Shown here: positions 9,365-19,250 of the stretch, piece after piece
Numbering within the stretch: the stretch's first letter is position 1
Layout of the letters: the number at the start of each line of letters is the position of its first letter
Assembly (NCBI RefSeq): GCF_004402235.1
Contig: NZ_SOFS01000005.1
Coordinates: 124,001-188,000 of the forward strand
Length of the DNA: 64,000 bases
Source: Cryobacterium glucosi
GTDB taxonomy: Bacteria; Actinomycetota; Actinomycetes; Actinomycetales; Microbacteriaceae
Direction: 5' to 3'
Position numbers and translations under genes: made by a program
Notes under the pieces: model-generated
Told to the model about the DNA's origin: nothing
The model's input: only the letters and a program-made list of their open reading frames with translations
Database searches by the model: none

Positions 9365-9374
9365 AGGCTACCGT
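9365..9374. promoter_or_regulatory. overlapping divergent -10 boxes for DUF3515 gene and thiL
   Basis: On the minus strand TAGCCT (9370-9365) stands seven bases before the DUF3515 ATG; on the plus strand TACCGT (9369-9374) stands six bases before the thiL ATG. They share two base pairs. Both genes would be leaderless and the two polymerases could not bind together. Confidence 0.5.
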
Positions 9375-9380
9375 TTGAAG

Positions 9381-10463
9381 ATGACCACTGCTGCGAGAAC
9401 CCCTGCCGCGAACGCATCCCCGGCGGCTGCGTCGGAATCGCGGGCTGTGCGAGACACCGGTGCCGCTGCGATGAACGCCGGACCGGCGACCGAGACCCTC
9501 GCCGAGCTCAGCGAGGGCGAGGTGCTCGCCCGCATCTTCCCGCGGCTGCCGGATGCTGCGACTCAGCTGCTCGGCCCCGGCGACGATGCCGCCGTGCTCC
9601 GCGCCCCCGACGGGCGATACGTCGTCACGACCGACATGATGATCCAGGGGCCGGACTTCCGGATGGCCTGGTCGACCCCGCACGACCTCGGCTGGAAGGC
9701 CGCGGCCACCAACCTGTCCGACGTCGCGGCCATGGGCGCGCGCCCGACGGCGCTCGTCGTCGCGATCGCGGCCCCGCCGTCGACCCCCATCTCCGTGATC
9801 GAGGGCATCGCCGACGGGCTCCGGGACTGCTGCGCTGCGCTCGCGCCGGGGTGTGGCGTCGTCGGCGGCGACCTGTCCGCCTCTGACGCCCTCACGCTGG
9901 CCGTGACGGCCTTCGGAGACCTGGAGGGACGGGAACCGGTTCTGCGCTCCGGAGCGCGTGCAGGCGACGTCGTGGCCCTCGCCGGGGGGCTCGGTGAGGC
10001 AGGGGCCGGCCTCGCACTGCTCTTCCGGCACGGAGTCGACACGAACGGTGTTCCGGATGCCGCGCTCGCCGCGGCCGTCCGGGAGCGCTACCCGGTCGAG
10101 GTGGGCGCCCAGCTCGCCCCGACACCGCCGATCGACCGCGGCCCTGCCGCGTCCCTCGCGGGGGCGACCGCAATGATGGACCTCTCCGACGGCCTCTTCA
10201 TCGATGCCGGGCGCCTGGCCAAGGCGAGCGGGGTCGGAATCGACTTCGCGGCGGACTCCCTCGGCGACAGCGTCGGGCTCGCGCTCGGCGGCGGCGAGGA
10301 CCACGGCCTGCTCGCGACCTTCCCTGCCGGCGCCGTGCTGCCGGAGGGCTTCCGTGTGATCGGCACGGCGACGGATGCCGCGGGCACGGTCCTCGTCGAC
10401 GGCCGCACACACGAGCAGGGCGGCTGGGACCCGTACCGCGGCTGGGACGGCGCCCTCGGCTGA
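9381..10463 (+). CDS. thiL: thiamine-monophosphate kinase
   Basis: ThiL phosphorylates thiamine monophosphate to the cofactor diphosphate. The 360-residue protein shows the PurM-like kinase marks LGPGDDAAVL, VVTTDMMIQGPDFR, KAAATNLSDVAAMGA, GGDLSAS and MMDLSDGLFIDAGRLA. The C-terminal part between GIDFAA and LGGGEDH is about 15 residues shorter than I expect for this family. The first 40 residues are Ala-rich and may be untranslated: an in-frame ATG lies at 9471. ATG 9381 is preferred because it is six bases after a TACCGT -10 box. Confidence 0.9.
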   Translation: MTTAARTPAANASPAAASESRAVRDTGAAAMNAGPATETLAELSEGEVLARIFPRLPDAATQLLGPGDDAAVLRAPDGRYVVTTDMMIQGPDFRMAWSTPHDLGWKAAATNLSDVAAMGARPTALVVAIAAPPSTPISVIEGIADGLRDCCAALAPGCGVVGGDLSASDALTLAVTAFGDLEGREPVLRSGARAGDVVALAGGLGEAGAGLALLFRHGVDTNGVPDAALAAAVRERYPVEVGAQLAPTPPIDRGPAASLAGATAMMDLSDGLFIDAGRLAKASGVGIDFAADSLGDSVGLALGGGEDHGLLATFPAGAVLPEGFRVIGTATDAAGTVLVDGRTHEQGGWDPYRGWDGALG

Positions 10464-10478
10464 CCGCGCCTGCGGCGG

Positions 10479-11057
10479 CTACGGGCCGGCGAGCACCGGG
10501 GCGGCGTACCAGACGGTCGTGTCGCCGTAGTCCTTGCGGCGCTCGGAAGCGAGGCCAGGACCCCAGGACGGCTCGGGGGAGCGGGAGCTGCGCTCGACGA
10601 CGACGAGGGCGTCCGGGTCGAGCAGGGGGGTCAGGGCGAGCAGGTTGTGCCCGAGTTCGACGTCGGAGAGCTCATACGGCGGGTCGAGGAAGACGAGTTC
10701 GAACCCGTCGCCCGTCGCCGCGAGGAATGACTGCACGGCCTGCGCGGAGACGCGGATCGACGGGGCGTCCTTCTTCGGGGCGGCCTTGAGCACCGCGTCG
10801 GTGTTCTTCCGGCACATCTGAGCGGCCCCGTAGCTGTTCTCGACAAGGGTCACGATGCGGGCACCCCTGCTCGCGGCCTCGAGCCCGAGGGAACCGGAGC
10901 CCGCGTAGAGGTCGAGCACCCGGGCGCCCCGGATGATGTCACGGGCGTCGAGGGCGGAGAAGATCGCCTCGCGCACCCGGTCGCTCGTGGGGCGTGTGCC
11001 CGACTTGGGAACAGCGAGGGGCAGGGAACCGGCGAACCCGGAGATGATGCGCGTCAT
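10479..11057 (-). CDS. rsmD: 16S rRNA (guanine(966)-N2)-methyltransferase
   Basis: RsmD methylates G966 of 16S rRNA. The 192-residue Rossmann methyltransferase has the RsmD N-terminus MTRIISGFAGSLPLAVPKSG, TRPTSDRVREAIFSAL, the SAM motif VLDLYAGSGSLGLEAASRGA and the catalytic FLDPPYEL (an N/DPPY type motif). It is convergent with thiL, 15 bases away, and divergent from recG, 55 bases away. TAGGCT on this strand ends nine bases before the ATG, so the transcript should have almost no leader. Confidence 0.95.
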   Translation of the reverse strand: MTRIISGFAGSLPLAVPKSGTRPTSDRVREAIFSALDARDIIRGARVLDLYAGSGSLGLEAASRGARIVTLVENSYGAAQMCRKNTDAVLKAAPKKDAPSIRVSAQAVQSFLAATGDGFELVFLDPPYELSDVELGHNLLALTPLLDPDALVVVERSSRSPEPSWGPGLASERRKDYGDTTVWYAAPVLAGP

Positions 11058-11100
11058 GTCCGTTCGAGCCTAGCCGGACCGCAGTGTCGGCGGCCGCGCC

Positions 11101-11106
11101 TACGAT
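11101..11106 (+). promoter_or_regulatory. -10 box of recG
   Basis: TACGAT ends six bases before the recG ATG, predicting a leaderless transcript. Confidence 0.5.
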
Positions 11107-11112
11107 CGAAGG

Positions 11113-13353
11113 ATGACGGATGCGACCGCGGCGGACGGCGAGAAGCTCACCGGCGCCCTGACCCTGGATACCCCGCTCACGGCACACGGAACGATAACGG
11201 CCGCCGAAGCGAAATCGCTCGCCAAGGCGTTCGACATGCGCACCGTCGGCGACCTGCTCAGTCATTACCCTCGCCGCTACGCCAGGCGCGGAGAGCTCAG
11301 CGCGATCAGCGAACTGCCGCTCGACGAACAGGTCACGATCTTCGCCGAGGTGCGTTCGATCTCCACCCACGACATGAAGACCCGCAAGGGCTCGATCACG
11401 ACCGTCAAGATCTCCGACGGCCGCGGCATCCTCACCCTCACGTTCTTCAACCAGGCCTGGCGCGAGAAGCTGCTCGCACCGGGCACCCGCGGCATGTTCA
11501 CCGGCAAGGTCACCTCGTTCAAGAACCAGCTGCAGCTGGCGCATCCGCACTACAAGCTCTTCGTCGCCGGGAGCGACGAGGAACAGGAACACGAGATTCC
11601 CACGGAAGGCGAGGCCTGGCTCGTCGAGCCCGTCCCGGTCTACCCGGCGACCGCCGCGGTCGCGAGCTGGGACTTCCAGACGATCGTCGGAAAGATACTC
11701 AAGCACCTCGGCCCCGTCGAGGACCCGCTCCCGCCTGCGCTCCGCTCCGAACGCGGCCTGCTGCCGCACCGGAAGGCCCTCGAGCTCATCCACCAACCCG
11801 CCGTCGACGCCGACTGGATCAGGGCCCGCGACACCCTTCGGTTCACCGAGGCATTCGTGCTGCAGAGCGCGCTCGTGCAGCAGCGAAACGCCGCCAGGGC
11901 GACGAAGTCGACCGCACGGGTGCCCGTCCCCGGCGGGTACCTCGAACGCTTCGACGCCCGCCTTCCGTTCACCCTCACCGGCGACCAGCTGACCGTCGGC
12001 GCCGAGATCGCGAGGGACCTCGCCGACACCGCACCGATGAACCGGCTCCTGCAGGGCGAGGTCGGTTCAGGCAAGACGCTCGTCGCGCTGCGGGCGATGC
12101 TCGCCGTCGCCGACACCGGGGGGCAGGCCGCCCTGCTTGCGCCGACGGAGGTGCTCGCGGCCCAGCATCTGCGGTCGATCGTGCAGATCCTCGGCCCCGA
12201 CCTGGCCGCAGAACTTGTGCCCGTGCTGCTGACCGGCAAACTGCCCGTCGCCCTTCGACGCAAGGCGTTGCTGCGAGCGGTCTCCGGCCAGGCCAGGATC
12301 GTGATCGGCACGCACGCCCTCCTGGCCGAATCGGTGTCGTTCTTCGACCTCGGACTCGTGGTCATCGACGAACAGCACCGCTTCGGCGTCGATCAGCGGG
12401 AGGCACTCCGCCTCAAGGGTGCTGTGCCACCACACCTCCTCGTGCTGACGGCGACACCGATCCCGCGCACGGTGGCCATGACGGTCTTCGGCGACCTCGA
12501 CGTGTCGACGATCGCGATGCTCCCGGCAGGCAGGCAGGGCATCCAGACCTATGTTGTGGCGCTCGCCGAAAAGCCGCAGACCTTCTCGCGCGTCTGGACC
12601 AGGCTGGCCGAGGAGCTCGCCCTCGGCCGGCAGGGTTTCGTCGTGTGCCCTGCGATCGCGCCGAAGGAACTTGAGGAGGGCGAGGAATTCGAACAGCCGG
12701 CGACAGAGAAGGGCGCCGCCGACGCCGCGCCGGCCGTGCCCCCGGAATCCGTCGAGGTCGTGCTCGAGAGGTTGCGCTCCCGGCCGGAGCTCGCAGCGGC
12801 CAGGATCGAACCGCTGCACGGCCGGATGACCGCGGACCAGAAGGACCAGACCATGCTCGCCTTCGCCGCGGGCCAGATCGATGTGCTCGTGGCCACCACG
12901 GTGATCGAGGTCGGCGTCGACGTGCCGAACGCTTCGGTGATGGTGGTGCTCGACGCCGACAGGTTCGGCGTCTCGCAGCTCCACCAGTTGCGCGGGAGGG
13001 TCGGCCGCGGCGGGGTGCCGGGGCTCTGCCTGCTCGTCACCCGTGCGGAAGTCGACTCTCTCGCCCGGTCGAGGGTCGAGGCCGTCGCCGCAACCCTCGA
13101 CGGTTTCGAGCTCGCCGAGATCGACCTCGAGCTGCGCAGGGAAGGCGATGTGCTCGGCAGCACGCAGTCCGGCGGGCGTTCCTCGCTGCGGCTGCTCCGG
13201 GTCGCGACCGACGGCGAACTCATCCTCGAGGCGCGCACCCACGCACAGGAGCTCGCGGCGGATGACCCCGAGTTCGCGAGCGTGCCTGCCCTGCGCGATG
13301 CGGTGCGCCGGCGACTCGACGACGCGGAACGGGCCTCGCTCACCAAGGGCTGA
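11113..13353 (+). CDS. recG: ATP-dependent DNA helicase RecG
   Basis: RecG drives branch migration at stalled forks and Holliday junctions. The 746-residue protein has an N-terminal OB-fold wedge domain (residues about 60-180), Walker A GEVGSGKTLVALRAML near 316, the DEQH box VVIDEQHRFGVDQ, LLVLTATPIPRT, and the C-terminal helicase half with HGRMTADQKD and RGRVGRGGVPG. A variable acidic insert of about 30 residues (EELEEG... to VPPESVE) sits between the two helicase lobes. The start is ATG with no Shine-Dalgarno, matching the leaderless -10 upstream. Confidence 0.97.
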   Translation: MTDATAADGEKLTGALTLDTPLTAHGTITAAEAKSLAKAFDMRTVGDLLSHYPRRYARRGELSAISELPLDEQVTIFAEVRSISTHDMKTRKGSITTVKISDGRGILTLTFFNQAWREKLLAPGTRGMFTGKVTSFKNQLQLAHPHYKLFVAGSDEEQEHEIPTEGEAWLVEPVPVYPATAAVASWDFQTIVGKILKHLGPVEDPLPPALRSERGLLPHRKALELIHQPAVDADWIRARDTLRFTEAFVLQSALVQQRNAARATKSTARVPVPGGYLERFDARLPFTLTGDQLTVGAEIARDLADTAPMNRLLQGEVGSGKTLVALRAMLAVADTGGQAALLAPTEVLAAQHLRSIVQILGPDLAAELVPVLLTGKLPVALRRKALLRAVSGQARIVIGTHALLAESVSFFDLGLVVIDEQHRFGVDQREALRLKGAVPPHLLVLTATPIPRTVAMTVFGDLDVSTIAMLPAGRQGIQTYVVALAEKPQTFSRVWTRLAEELALGRQGFVVCPAIAPKELEEGEEFEQPATEKGAADAAPAVPPESVEVVLERLRSRPELAAARIEPLHGRMTADQKDQTMLAFAAGQIDVLVATTVIEVGVDVPNASVMVVLDADRFGVSQLHQLRGRVGRGGVPGLCLLVTRAEVDSLARSRVEAVAATLDGFELAEIDLELRREGDVLGSTQSGGRSSLRLLRVATDGELILEARTHAQELAADDPEFASVPALRDAVRRRLDDAERASLTKG

Positions 13354-13682
13354 ACTCCGCGCCGCCGAATGAGACCTGGCCGACGCCATCGCCACCGGTC
13401 TGGGTCGTTTCGGGCACCCGGCGACCCGCGAAGTGGGGGTGATTCCCGGCCTATCCCGTCCCGCGAGCGCGGTGCTAAGGTGCCTCAACAATCAAACAGG
13501 TCCTTCCCCCGGGTTGCGCACCAGCGCGATCGGGGACGATTTGGGAGTCTATCCGGGCTCGGTGAAGAGCTTCATCGACCCGGGTGCCGTCCACCGGGAA
13601 TCGTCGACCACACAGCGCTGGAACACACCCGGCCCACGCACTCGCCCACCATTCGATTCCCGACGCCCGAACGGAAGTTGAC
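13354..13682 (+). other. 329-bp non-coding region before the deacetylase gene
   Basis: No supported gene lies here. TAAGGT at 13476-13481 is a plausible -10, which would give a leader of about 195 bases. The leader contains GC-rich segments such as ATCGGGGAC and GGCTCGGTGAAGAGC that could fold, but I could not match it to a known riboswitch. No T-tailed terminator for recG is visible. Confidence 0.4.
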
Positions 13683-16025
13683 ATGTCCCAGTCCGAACCC
13701 GCTTACACAAGCGACTCGCTGCGAGTGACCTTGCGTAGTCCCCTCCGGCGGCGGCCCAGGTGGCGCGCCTTCGGAACAGCGTCCGTGATGCTGCTGTCCC
13801 TCGGTTCCGTTCTGGGGACGGCCCTCCCGTCCCAGGCCGCGACCACCGACCCGGTGACCGTCGTGAGCCTCACGTTCGACGACGGCGACGCCGACCAGAG
13901 TGCGGCCGTTTCGATCCTCGACGCGGCGGGACTTAAGGGAACCTTCTTCATCACGACCGGCTGGATCGGCGCATCCAACTATCTGACCGTCCCGCAACTG
14001 ACCGCGATGGCAGCAAGCGGGCACGAGATCGGGGGCCACACCGTGAGCCACCCCGACCTGACGACCCTGCCCGCCGCCGAGGTCACCAAGCAGATCTGCC
14101 AGGGCCGGAATACCCTCGACGACTGGGGATTCAAGACCACGACGGACTTCGCCTACCCGTTCGCGACCGTGAGCCCCGCAGTCGCGGCGGCCGTGAGTGC
14201 GTGCGGCTTCAACAGCGGACGCATGCTCGGCGACGTCGGCGGCACGACCGGTGTGTTCGCCGAGACGATTCCGCCGGCCGACGCGTTCCAGACCCGGGCT
14301 CCCGAGGAAGTCGACTCGACCTGGACCCTCGCCACCCTGCAGAAGACCGTGACGGATGCCGAGACCCACGGCGGAGGCTGGGTCCAGCTGACCTTCCACC
14401 ACGTCTGCGACACCGCACCGGGGGTGTGCGACCCGCTGAACCTGACCATCACGCCAACGCTCTTCCAGCAGTTCGTCGACTGGCTCAAGGTCCGCACGCC
14501 CACATCCCCCCTTTCAACCACCAACACGATCGTCAAAACCGTTCACGAGGTCCTCGGCGGAACGGGGAAGCCTCTGGTGGCGTCCACGAACAGCTTCCGG
14601 GCAGCTCCGGCCGCCGGTGAGAACGGCGTGCTGAACCCCAGCCTCGAGACGGCGAGCACGGTGGTGCCGCCGGCCGGAACCACGCTGCCGCCGGAGTGCT
14701 GGCAGCAGGGCGGGTTTGGAGTGAGCACCGCGACATTCACGACGCTCACCACAGCCGCAGAAGCGCATACCGGTACGAAAGCAGAACAGCTCGTGGTGAC
14801 GGGCCTGACCAGCGGCGATGCGAAACTCGCCCTGATGCAGGACCTCGGAACCTGTGCACCGACGGCGACCCCCGGTCACACCTATTCCCTGAGAGCCTGG
14901 TACAAATCGACCGTGCCCACCCAATTCGACCTCTACTATCGCAACGCGGACGGTGGCTGGATCTACCAGACCTCTGGCCCGTTGTATAACGCGGCGACCG
15001 CGTACACCCAGGTGGCCTGGACGACGCCGGTCGTGCCTGCCGGCGTCACCGGGATCAGCTTCGGACTCAACCTGATCAGCAACGGCACGCTCGTGACTGA
15101 CGACTACGCCCTGTACGACACCGTCGGGGCCCCTGCGACCCTCGTGACGCCGGCCGTCCCGACCATCACAGGTGTTGCCGCGGTCCGACAGGTCCTCACC
15201 GCCGTTCCCGGAGCCTGGACCCCGGTTCCGATCGTTTTCACCTACCAGTGGTCGGTTGGAGGGGTCGCCGTTCCCGGTGCAACAGCCGTGACGTATACAC
15301 CCGTCCTCGCCGACCAGGGGAAGACCGTCACCGTGACGGTCACCGGCACGGCCACCGGCCTTCCCGCGGTTTCCGCGACGAGCGTCGCGAGCGCCGCAGT
15401 GGCTGCGCCCGCCGCGGCGACGGCCACGCGGTTGTGGGGTCAGGATGCCTATGGCACGTCGGCCGCGATCTCCGCTGGGACGTTCCCGACGCCGGGTGTG
15501 CCGGTCGCGTACGTTGCGACGGGTGAGACGTACCAGGATGCATTGTCCGGTGCCGGTGCTGCCGGGGTGAACAAGGGTCCGGTGCTGCTCGTCCAGCCCA
15601 ATGGGATCCCGGGTGTCATCGCGGCAGAGCTTGCCCGGTTGAAGCCGGCCAGGATCGTGGTGCTCGGCGGCAATCTGGCTGTCTCGGATGGTGTCTTCGC
15701 GAGCCTCTCCGGGATCGCGCCGACGACGCGGTTGTGGGGTCAGGATGCCTATGGCACGTCGGCCGCGATCTCCGCTGGGACGTTCCCGACACCGGGTGTG
15801 CCGGTGGTCTATCTGGCCACGGGCGAGACTTACCAGGATGCATTGTCCGGTGCAGGTGCCGCCGGCGTGAACCAGGGACCGGTGCTCCTCGTCCAGCCCA
15901 ACGGCATTCCCGCCGTCATCGCGGCGGAGCTCGCCCGGTTGAAGCCGGGCCGGATCGTGATTCTCGGCGGAAACCTCGCGGTGTCCGACGCGGTCATGGC
16001 CCAGTCGCTGGCCCTGGTCGGCTAG
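13683..16025 (+). CDS. secreted polysaccharide deacetylase with two cell-wall-binding repeats
   Basis: The 780-residue protein has a twin-arginine-free signal peptide (basic RRRPRWR, hydrophobic core, cleavage after LPSQAA near residue 56). A NodB-type deacetylase domain follows: [10 protein letters not shown] supplies the catalytic Asp pair, HTVSHPDL the metal histidines, and [11 protein letters not shown] the last motif. Next come a carbohydrate-binding-like domain (about residues 320-490), an Ig-like segment with [12 protein letters not shown], and two CWB2-type repeats starting [18 protein letters not shown] that should hold it on the wall. Likely substrates are peptidoglycan or other N-acetylated wall glycans. 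It interrupts the recG-coaD neighbourhood and is closed by a strong terminator. Confidence 0.88.
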   Translation: MSQSEPAYTSDSLRVTLRSPLRRRPRWRAFGTASVMLLSLGSVLGTALPSQAATTDPVTVVSLTFDDGDADQSAAVSILDAAGLKGTFFITTGWIGASNYLTVPQLTAMAASGHEIGGHTVSHPDLTTLPAAEVTKQICQGRNTLDDWGFKTTTDFAYPFATVSPAVAAAVSACGFNSGRMLGDVGGTTGVFAETIPPADAFQTRAPEEVDSTWTLATLQKTVTDAETHGGGWVQLTFHHVCDTAPGVCDPLNLTITPTLFQQFVDWLKVRTPTSPLSTTNTIVKTVHEVLGGTGKPLVASTNSFRAAPAAGENGVLNPSLETASTVVPPAGTTLPPECWQQGGFGVSTATFTTLTTAAEAHTGTKAEQLVVTGLTSGDAKLALMQDLGTCAPTATPGHTYSLRAWYKSTVPTQFDLYYRNADGGWIYQTSGPLYNAATAYTQVAWTTPVVPAGVTGISFGLNLISNGTLVTDDYALYDTVGAPATLVTPAVPTITGVAAVRQVLTAVPGAWTPVPIVFTYQWSVGGVAVPGATAVTYTPVLADQGKTVTVTVTGTATGLPAVSATSVASAAVAAPAAATATRLWGQDAYGTSAAISAGTFPTPGVPVAYVATGETYQDALSGAGAAGVNKGPVLLVQPNGIPGVIAAELARLKPARIVVLGGNLAVSDGVFASLSGIAPTTRLWGQDAYGTSAAISAGTFPTPGVPVVYLATGETYQDALSGAGAAGVNQGPVLLVQPNGIPAVIAAELARLKPGRIVILGGNLAVSDAVMAQSLALVG
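15426..16025 (+). repeat. two tandem 300-bp repeats encoding cell-wall-binding modules
   Basis: Copies at 15426-15725 and 15726-16025 have an exact 300-bp period. About the first 65 bases are identical, including CGGTTGTGGGGTCAGGATGC, with scattered differences later. At the protein level the copies match across [37 protein letters not shown] and [11 protein letters not shown]. The near-identity of DNA in silent positions suggests recent duplication or gene conversion. Confidence 0.9.
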
Positions 16026-16035
16026 ATCGCGCACG

Positions 16036-16066
16036 AAGGCCAGGCGGGAGACTCCGCCTGGCCTTT
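16036..16066 (+). terminator. rho-independent terminator after the deacetylase gene
   Basis: AAGGCCAGGCGG pairs with CCGCCTGGCCTT over 12 bp around a six-base loop, followed by a short T-run. It separates the deacetylase from coaD. Confidence 0.85.
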
Positions 16067-16158
16067 CGCGCGCGATCGCTGGCCGGCGAATTTGGCCTCC
16101 CAGCAGGGCGAATGCCGAGAGTGTGCCGCCCGGGGAGGCGCGAGACGTGCTCGCGCGT

Positions 16159-16164
16159 TAGGGT
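16159..16164 (+). promoter_or_regulatory. -10 box of coaD
   Basis: TAGGGT ends seven bases before the coaD ATG; no ribosome binding site is present, so a leaderless transcript is likely. Confidence 0.45.
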
Positions 16165-16171
16165 ATTGCGT

Positions 16172-16656
16172 ATGCGCAGGATCGCCGTTGTCCCTGGTTC
16201 ATTCGACCCCGTCACCCTGGGTCACCTCGACGTGATCGAACGGGCGGCGGGCCTCTTCGATGAAGTGCACGTGCTCGTCGTGCACAACCCCGACAAGACG
16301 GCCCTCCTGCCGATCAGCCAGCGCGTCTCCCTTCTGCAGCGGGCGATCGCAGACGCCGGCCTCCCGGACACCATCATCGTCGCGTCCTGGAGCATGGGAC
16401 TGCTCGTCGACTACTGCCTCGAGGTCGGGGCAAGCGTGCTCATCAAGGGCATCCGTTCCCAGGTCGACGTCGCATACGAGACACCGATGGCGATCGTGAA
16501 CCGCAACCTCGCGGGCGTCGAGACCATCTTCATGCTGCCTGACCCTGCGAATGCCCACGTGTCCAGCTCCCTCGTGCGACAGGTCGCCGCGCTCGGCGGC
16601 GACATCTCGCCATACGTGCCCCGCGTCGTCGCGCAGTACCTGCAAAAGGCACCCGT

Positions 16657-16660
<4 letters not shown>
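16172..16660 (+). CDS. coaD: pantetheine-phosphate adenylyltransferase
   Basis: CoaD transfers AMP to 4'-phosphopantetheine, the penultimate step of coenzyme A synthesis. The 162-residue protein is the usual size and has the nucleotidyltransferase motif [14 protein letters not shown] at the N-terminus, [16 protein letters not shown] for substrate binding and the [10 protein letters not shown] motif near the end. Its stop overlaps the GTG of the MoxR gene by four bases, so the wall-cassette genes downstream may be read from the coaD promoter. Confidence 0.96.
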
Positions 16661-17754
<1,094 letters not shown>

Positions 17755-17759
17755 CCGCC

Positions 17760-19250
17760 ATGTCTGCGCGGCGACCTCCCTCGCGGCCGGTTCGGTTTCC
17801 CCGGCTCACCCTCCGGGGTGGCGCCTTCCTCAGCGGGGGAGCGGTGCTGACGGTGGTGTCATTCTCGGAGAACCGGCGGGACCTGCTGTTCATCGCCCTC
17901 CTGCTGGTCTCGGTGCCGATCGTCGCCGGGCTGTCGGTGGCCCTCCGACCCGTCCGGGTGCGCGTCGGCCGTGACTTCCGCCCCAACCTCGTCTCCGCGG
18001 GCGGGCAGACGACTGAGCTGCTCACCGTCGAGAACGTCGGGGTGCAGCCGCTTTCCGGGGTGCGCTGGCGCGAGACCGGCCCGATGGGAACGACACCGAT
18101 GCCCAGGGATCTCCCGTTGCCGCCGCTCTCCGGGCTCGGCGGCGCGTGGGGCCGCAGCGGCGGCTGGGACGGTTTCGGCGAGGGCCCTGACGCGGCAGCC
18201 CGGACCGTGCGCCTCGAGTTCCCGCTCGCACCGCACGCGCGGGGACGGTACGAGTACGGGCCGGTCGTGCTCGCCCGGTCCGACCCGTTCGGACTGGTGA
18301 TGGCGCGCTGGGCGGTCGGCGGCCGGCATGAACTGGTCGTGACTCCCCGGGTGACGCCCCTTCCCGGCCGGGGGCACGCGAGCATGCTCGGTGGGGGAGA
18401 AGCCCTCGAACGGCAGCGACTGCTCAACCAGAATTCGGACGAGCTGATCGCTCGCGAGTACCGGCCAGGGGATTCGCTGCGCCGGGTGAATTGGCCGGCC
18501 ACCGCACGCCACGGCGAGATCATGGTGCGGCAGGAGGAACACCGGAGCGACTCAGGGGTGCGGTTCGTGCTCGACACGCTCGCGCCCGCCGAATCGGGCG
18601 CTCGCGAGGTCGACCGGGCGCGGCGAGCGAGTGCGTTCGAGCTCGGGGTGGAAGTGGCGGCATCCGTCTGCACGCACCTGCTCGCAGCCGGTTACCGGGT
18701 CGATGTCGTCGAGCTCGGCCCTGCCCAACTCGGAACTGCCCGGCTCGGCCGTGCCTCGAACGGTGCCACGGCCGCAACCGATGCCGCCCCGCTCGGCGCG
18801 ACCGGGCTCGGCGGCTCTCCCGTGGCCGGGAACGGTGCGGGAGGTACGGCCGGGTCGGGAGATCCGGTCTCCTATCGCGGATCAGGCGGCATTTCGCACC
18901 TGCTCGAGGACCTCGCGGGCATCCTCCAGGTCCCTGCTGAAGCCAGGGACGCCGGCACCGGCGAACCCAATGGGCCCCTCGCGCCCCCGCGCTCACGCGT
19001 CCCCCGCGGGGCGCTTCCGACCTTCGCTGTACTCGGCGCCGGGGCAGCCCTCGACCTCGCCGTTCTCGCCGCGCTCGCGGCAAGTGCCCGGCCGGCGATT
19101 GCATTCGTACTCGAACCTGTGCCGACGGATGCCTCTGAGCGGCTCAGGGAGGCCGGCTGGCGGTGCATACCGGTGCGTTCGGCTATCGCACTGCCCGAGG
19201 CATGGCTCGACTCCGTCGGCGGGAGAGGGGCGCTGCATGAGCCTGCGTGA
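17760..19250 (+). CDS. DUF58 domain protein
   Basis: The 496-residue protein begins with two hydrophobic segments (about residues 18-60), followed by a beta-rich region and the DUF58 core around residues 205-245 containing EYRPGDSLRRVNWPATARHGEIMVR, here cited by its RPGDSLRRVNW core. DUF58 proteins are von Willebrand-like partners of MoxR ATPases. A low-complexity stretch rich in Gly, Ala and Thr lies at about 320-365. It starts five bases after the MoxR stop and its end overlaps the next gene by 14 bases. Confidence 0.88.
   Translation: MSARRPPSRPVRFPRLTLRGGAFLSGGAVLTVVSFSENRRDLLFIALLLVSVPIVAGLSVALRPVRVRVGRDFRPNLVSAGGQTTELLTVENVGVQPLSGVRWRETGPMGTTPMPRDLPLPPLSGLGGAWGRSGGWDGFGEGPDAAARTVRLEFPLAPHARGRYEYGPVVLARSDPFGLVMARWAVGGRHELVVTPRVTPLPGRGHASMLGGGEALERQRLLNQNSDELIAREYRPGDSLRRVNWPATARHGEIMVRQEEHRSDSGVRFVLDTLAPAESGAREVDRARRASAFELGVEVAASVCTHLLAAGYRVDVVELGPAQLGTARLGRASNGATAATDAAPLGATGLGGSPVAGNGAGGTAGSGDPVSYRGSGGISHLLEDLAGILQVPAEARDAGTGEPNGPLAPPRSRVPRGALPTFAVLGAGAALDLAVLAALAASARPAIAFVLEPVPTDASERLREAGWRCIPVRSAIALPEAWLDSVGGRGALHEPA

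Noticed and set aside
13491..13620. ydaO (c-di-AMP) riboswitch before the deacetylase
   Set aside because: Only short pieces resemble the consensus and I could not build its helices; kept only as a low-interest finding.
15426..16025. Insertion sequence or mobile repeat
   Set aside because: The repeat is fully in frame and encodes protein modules; no transposase or target duplication.
16036..16066. Attenuator of coaD
   Set aside because: It is a standard terminator right after the deacetylase stop and coaD has its own -10 box beyond it.
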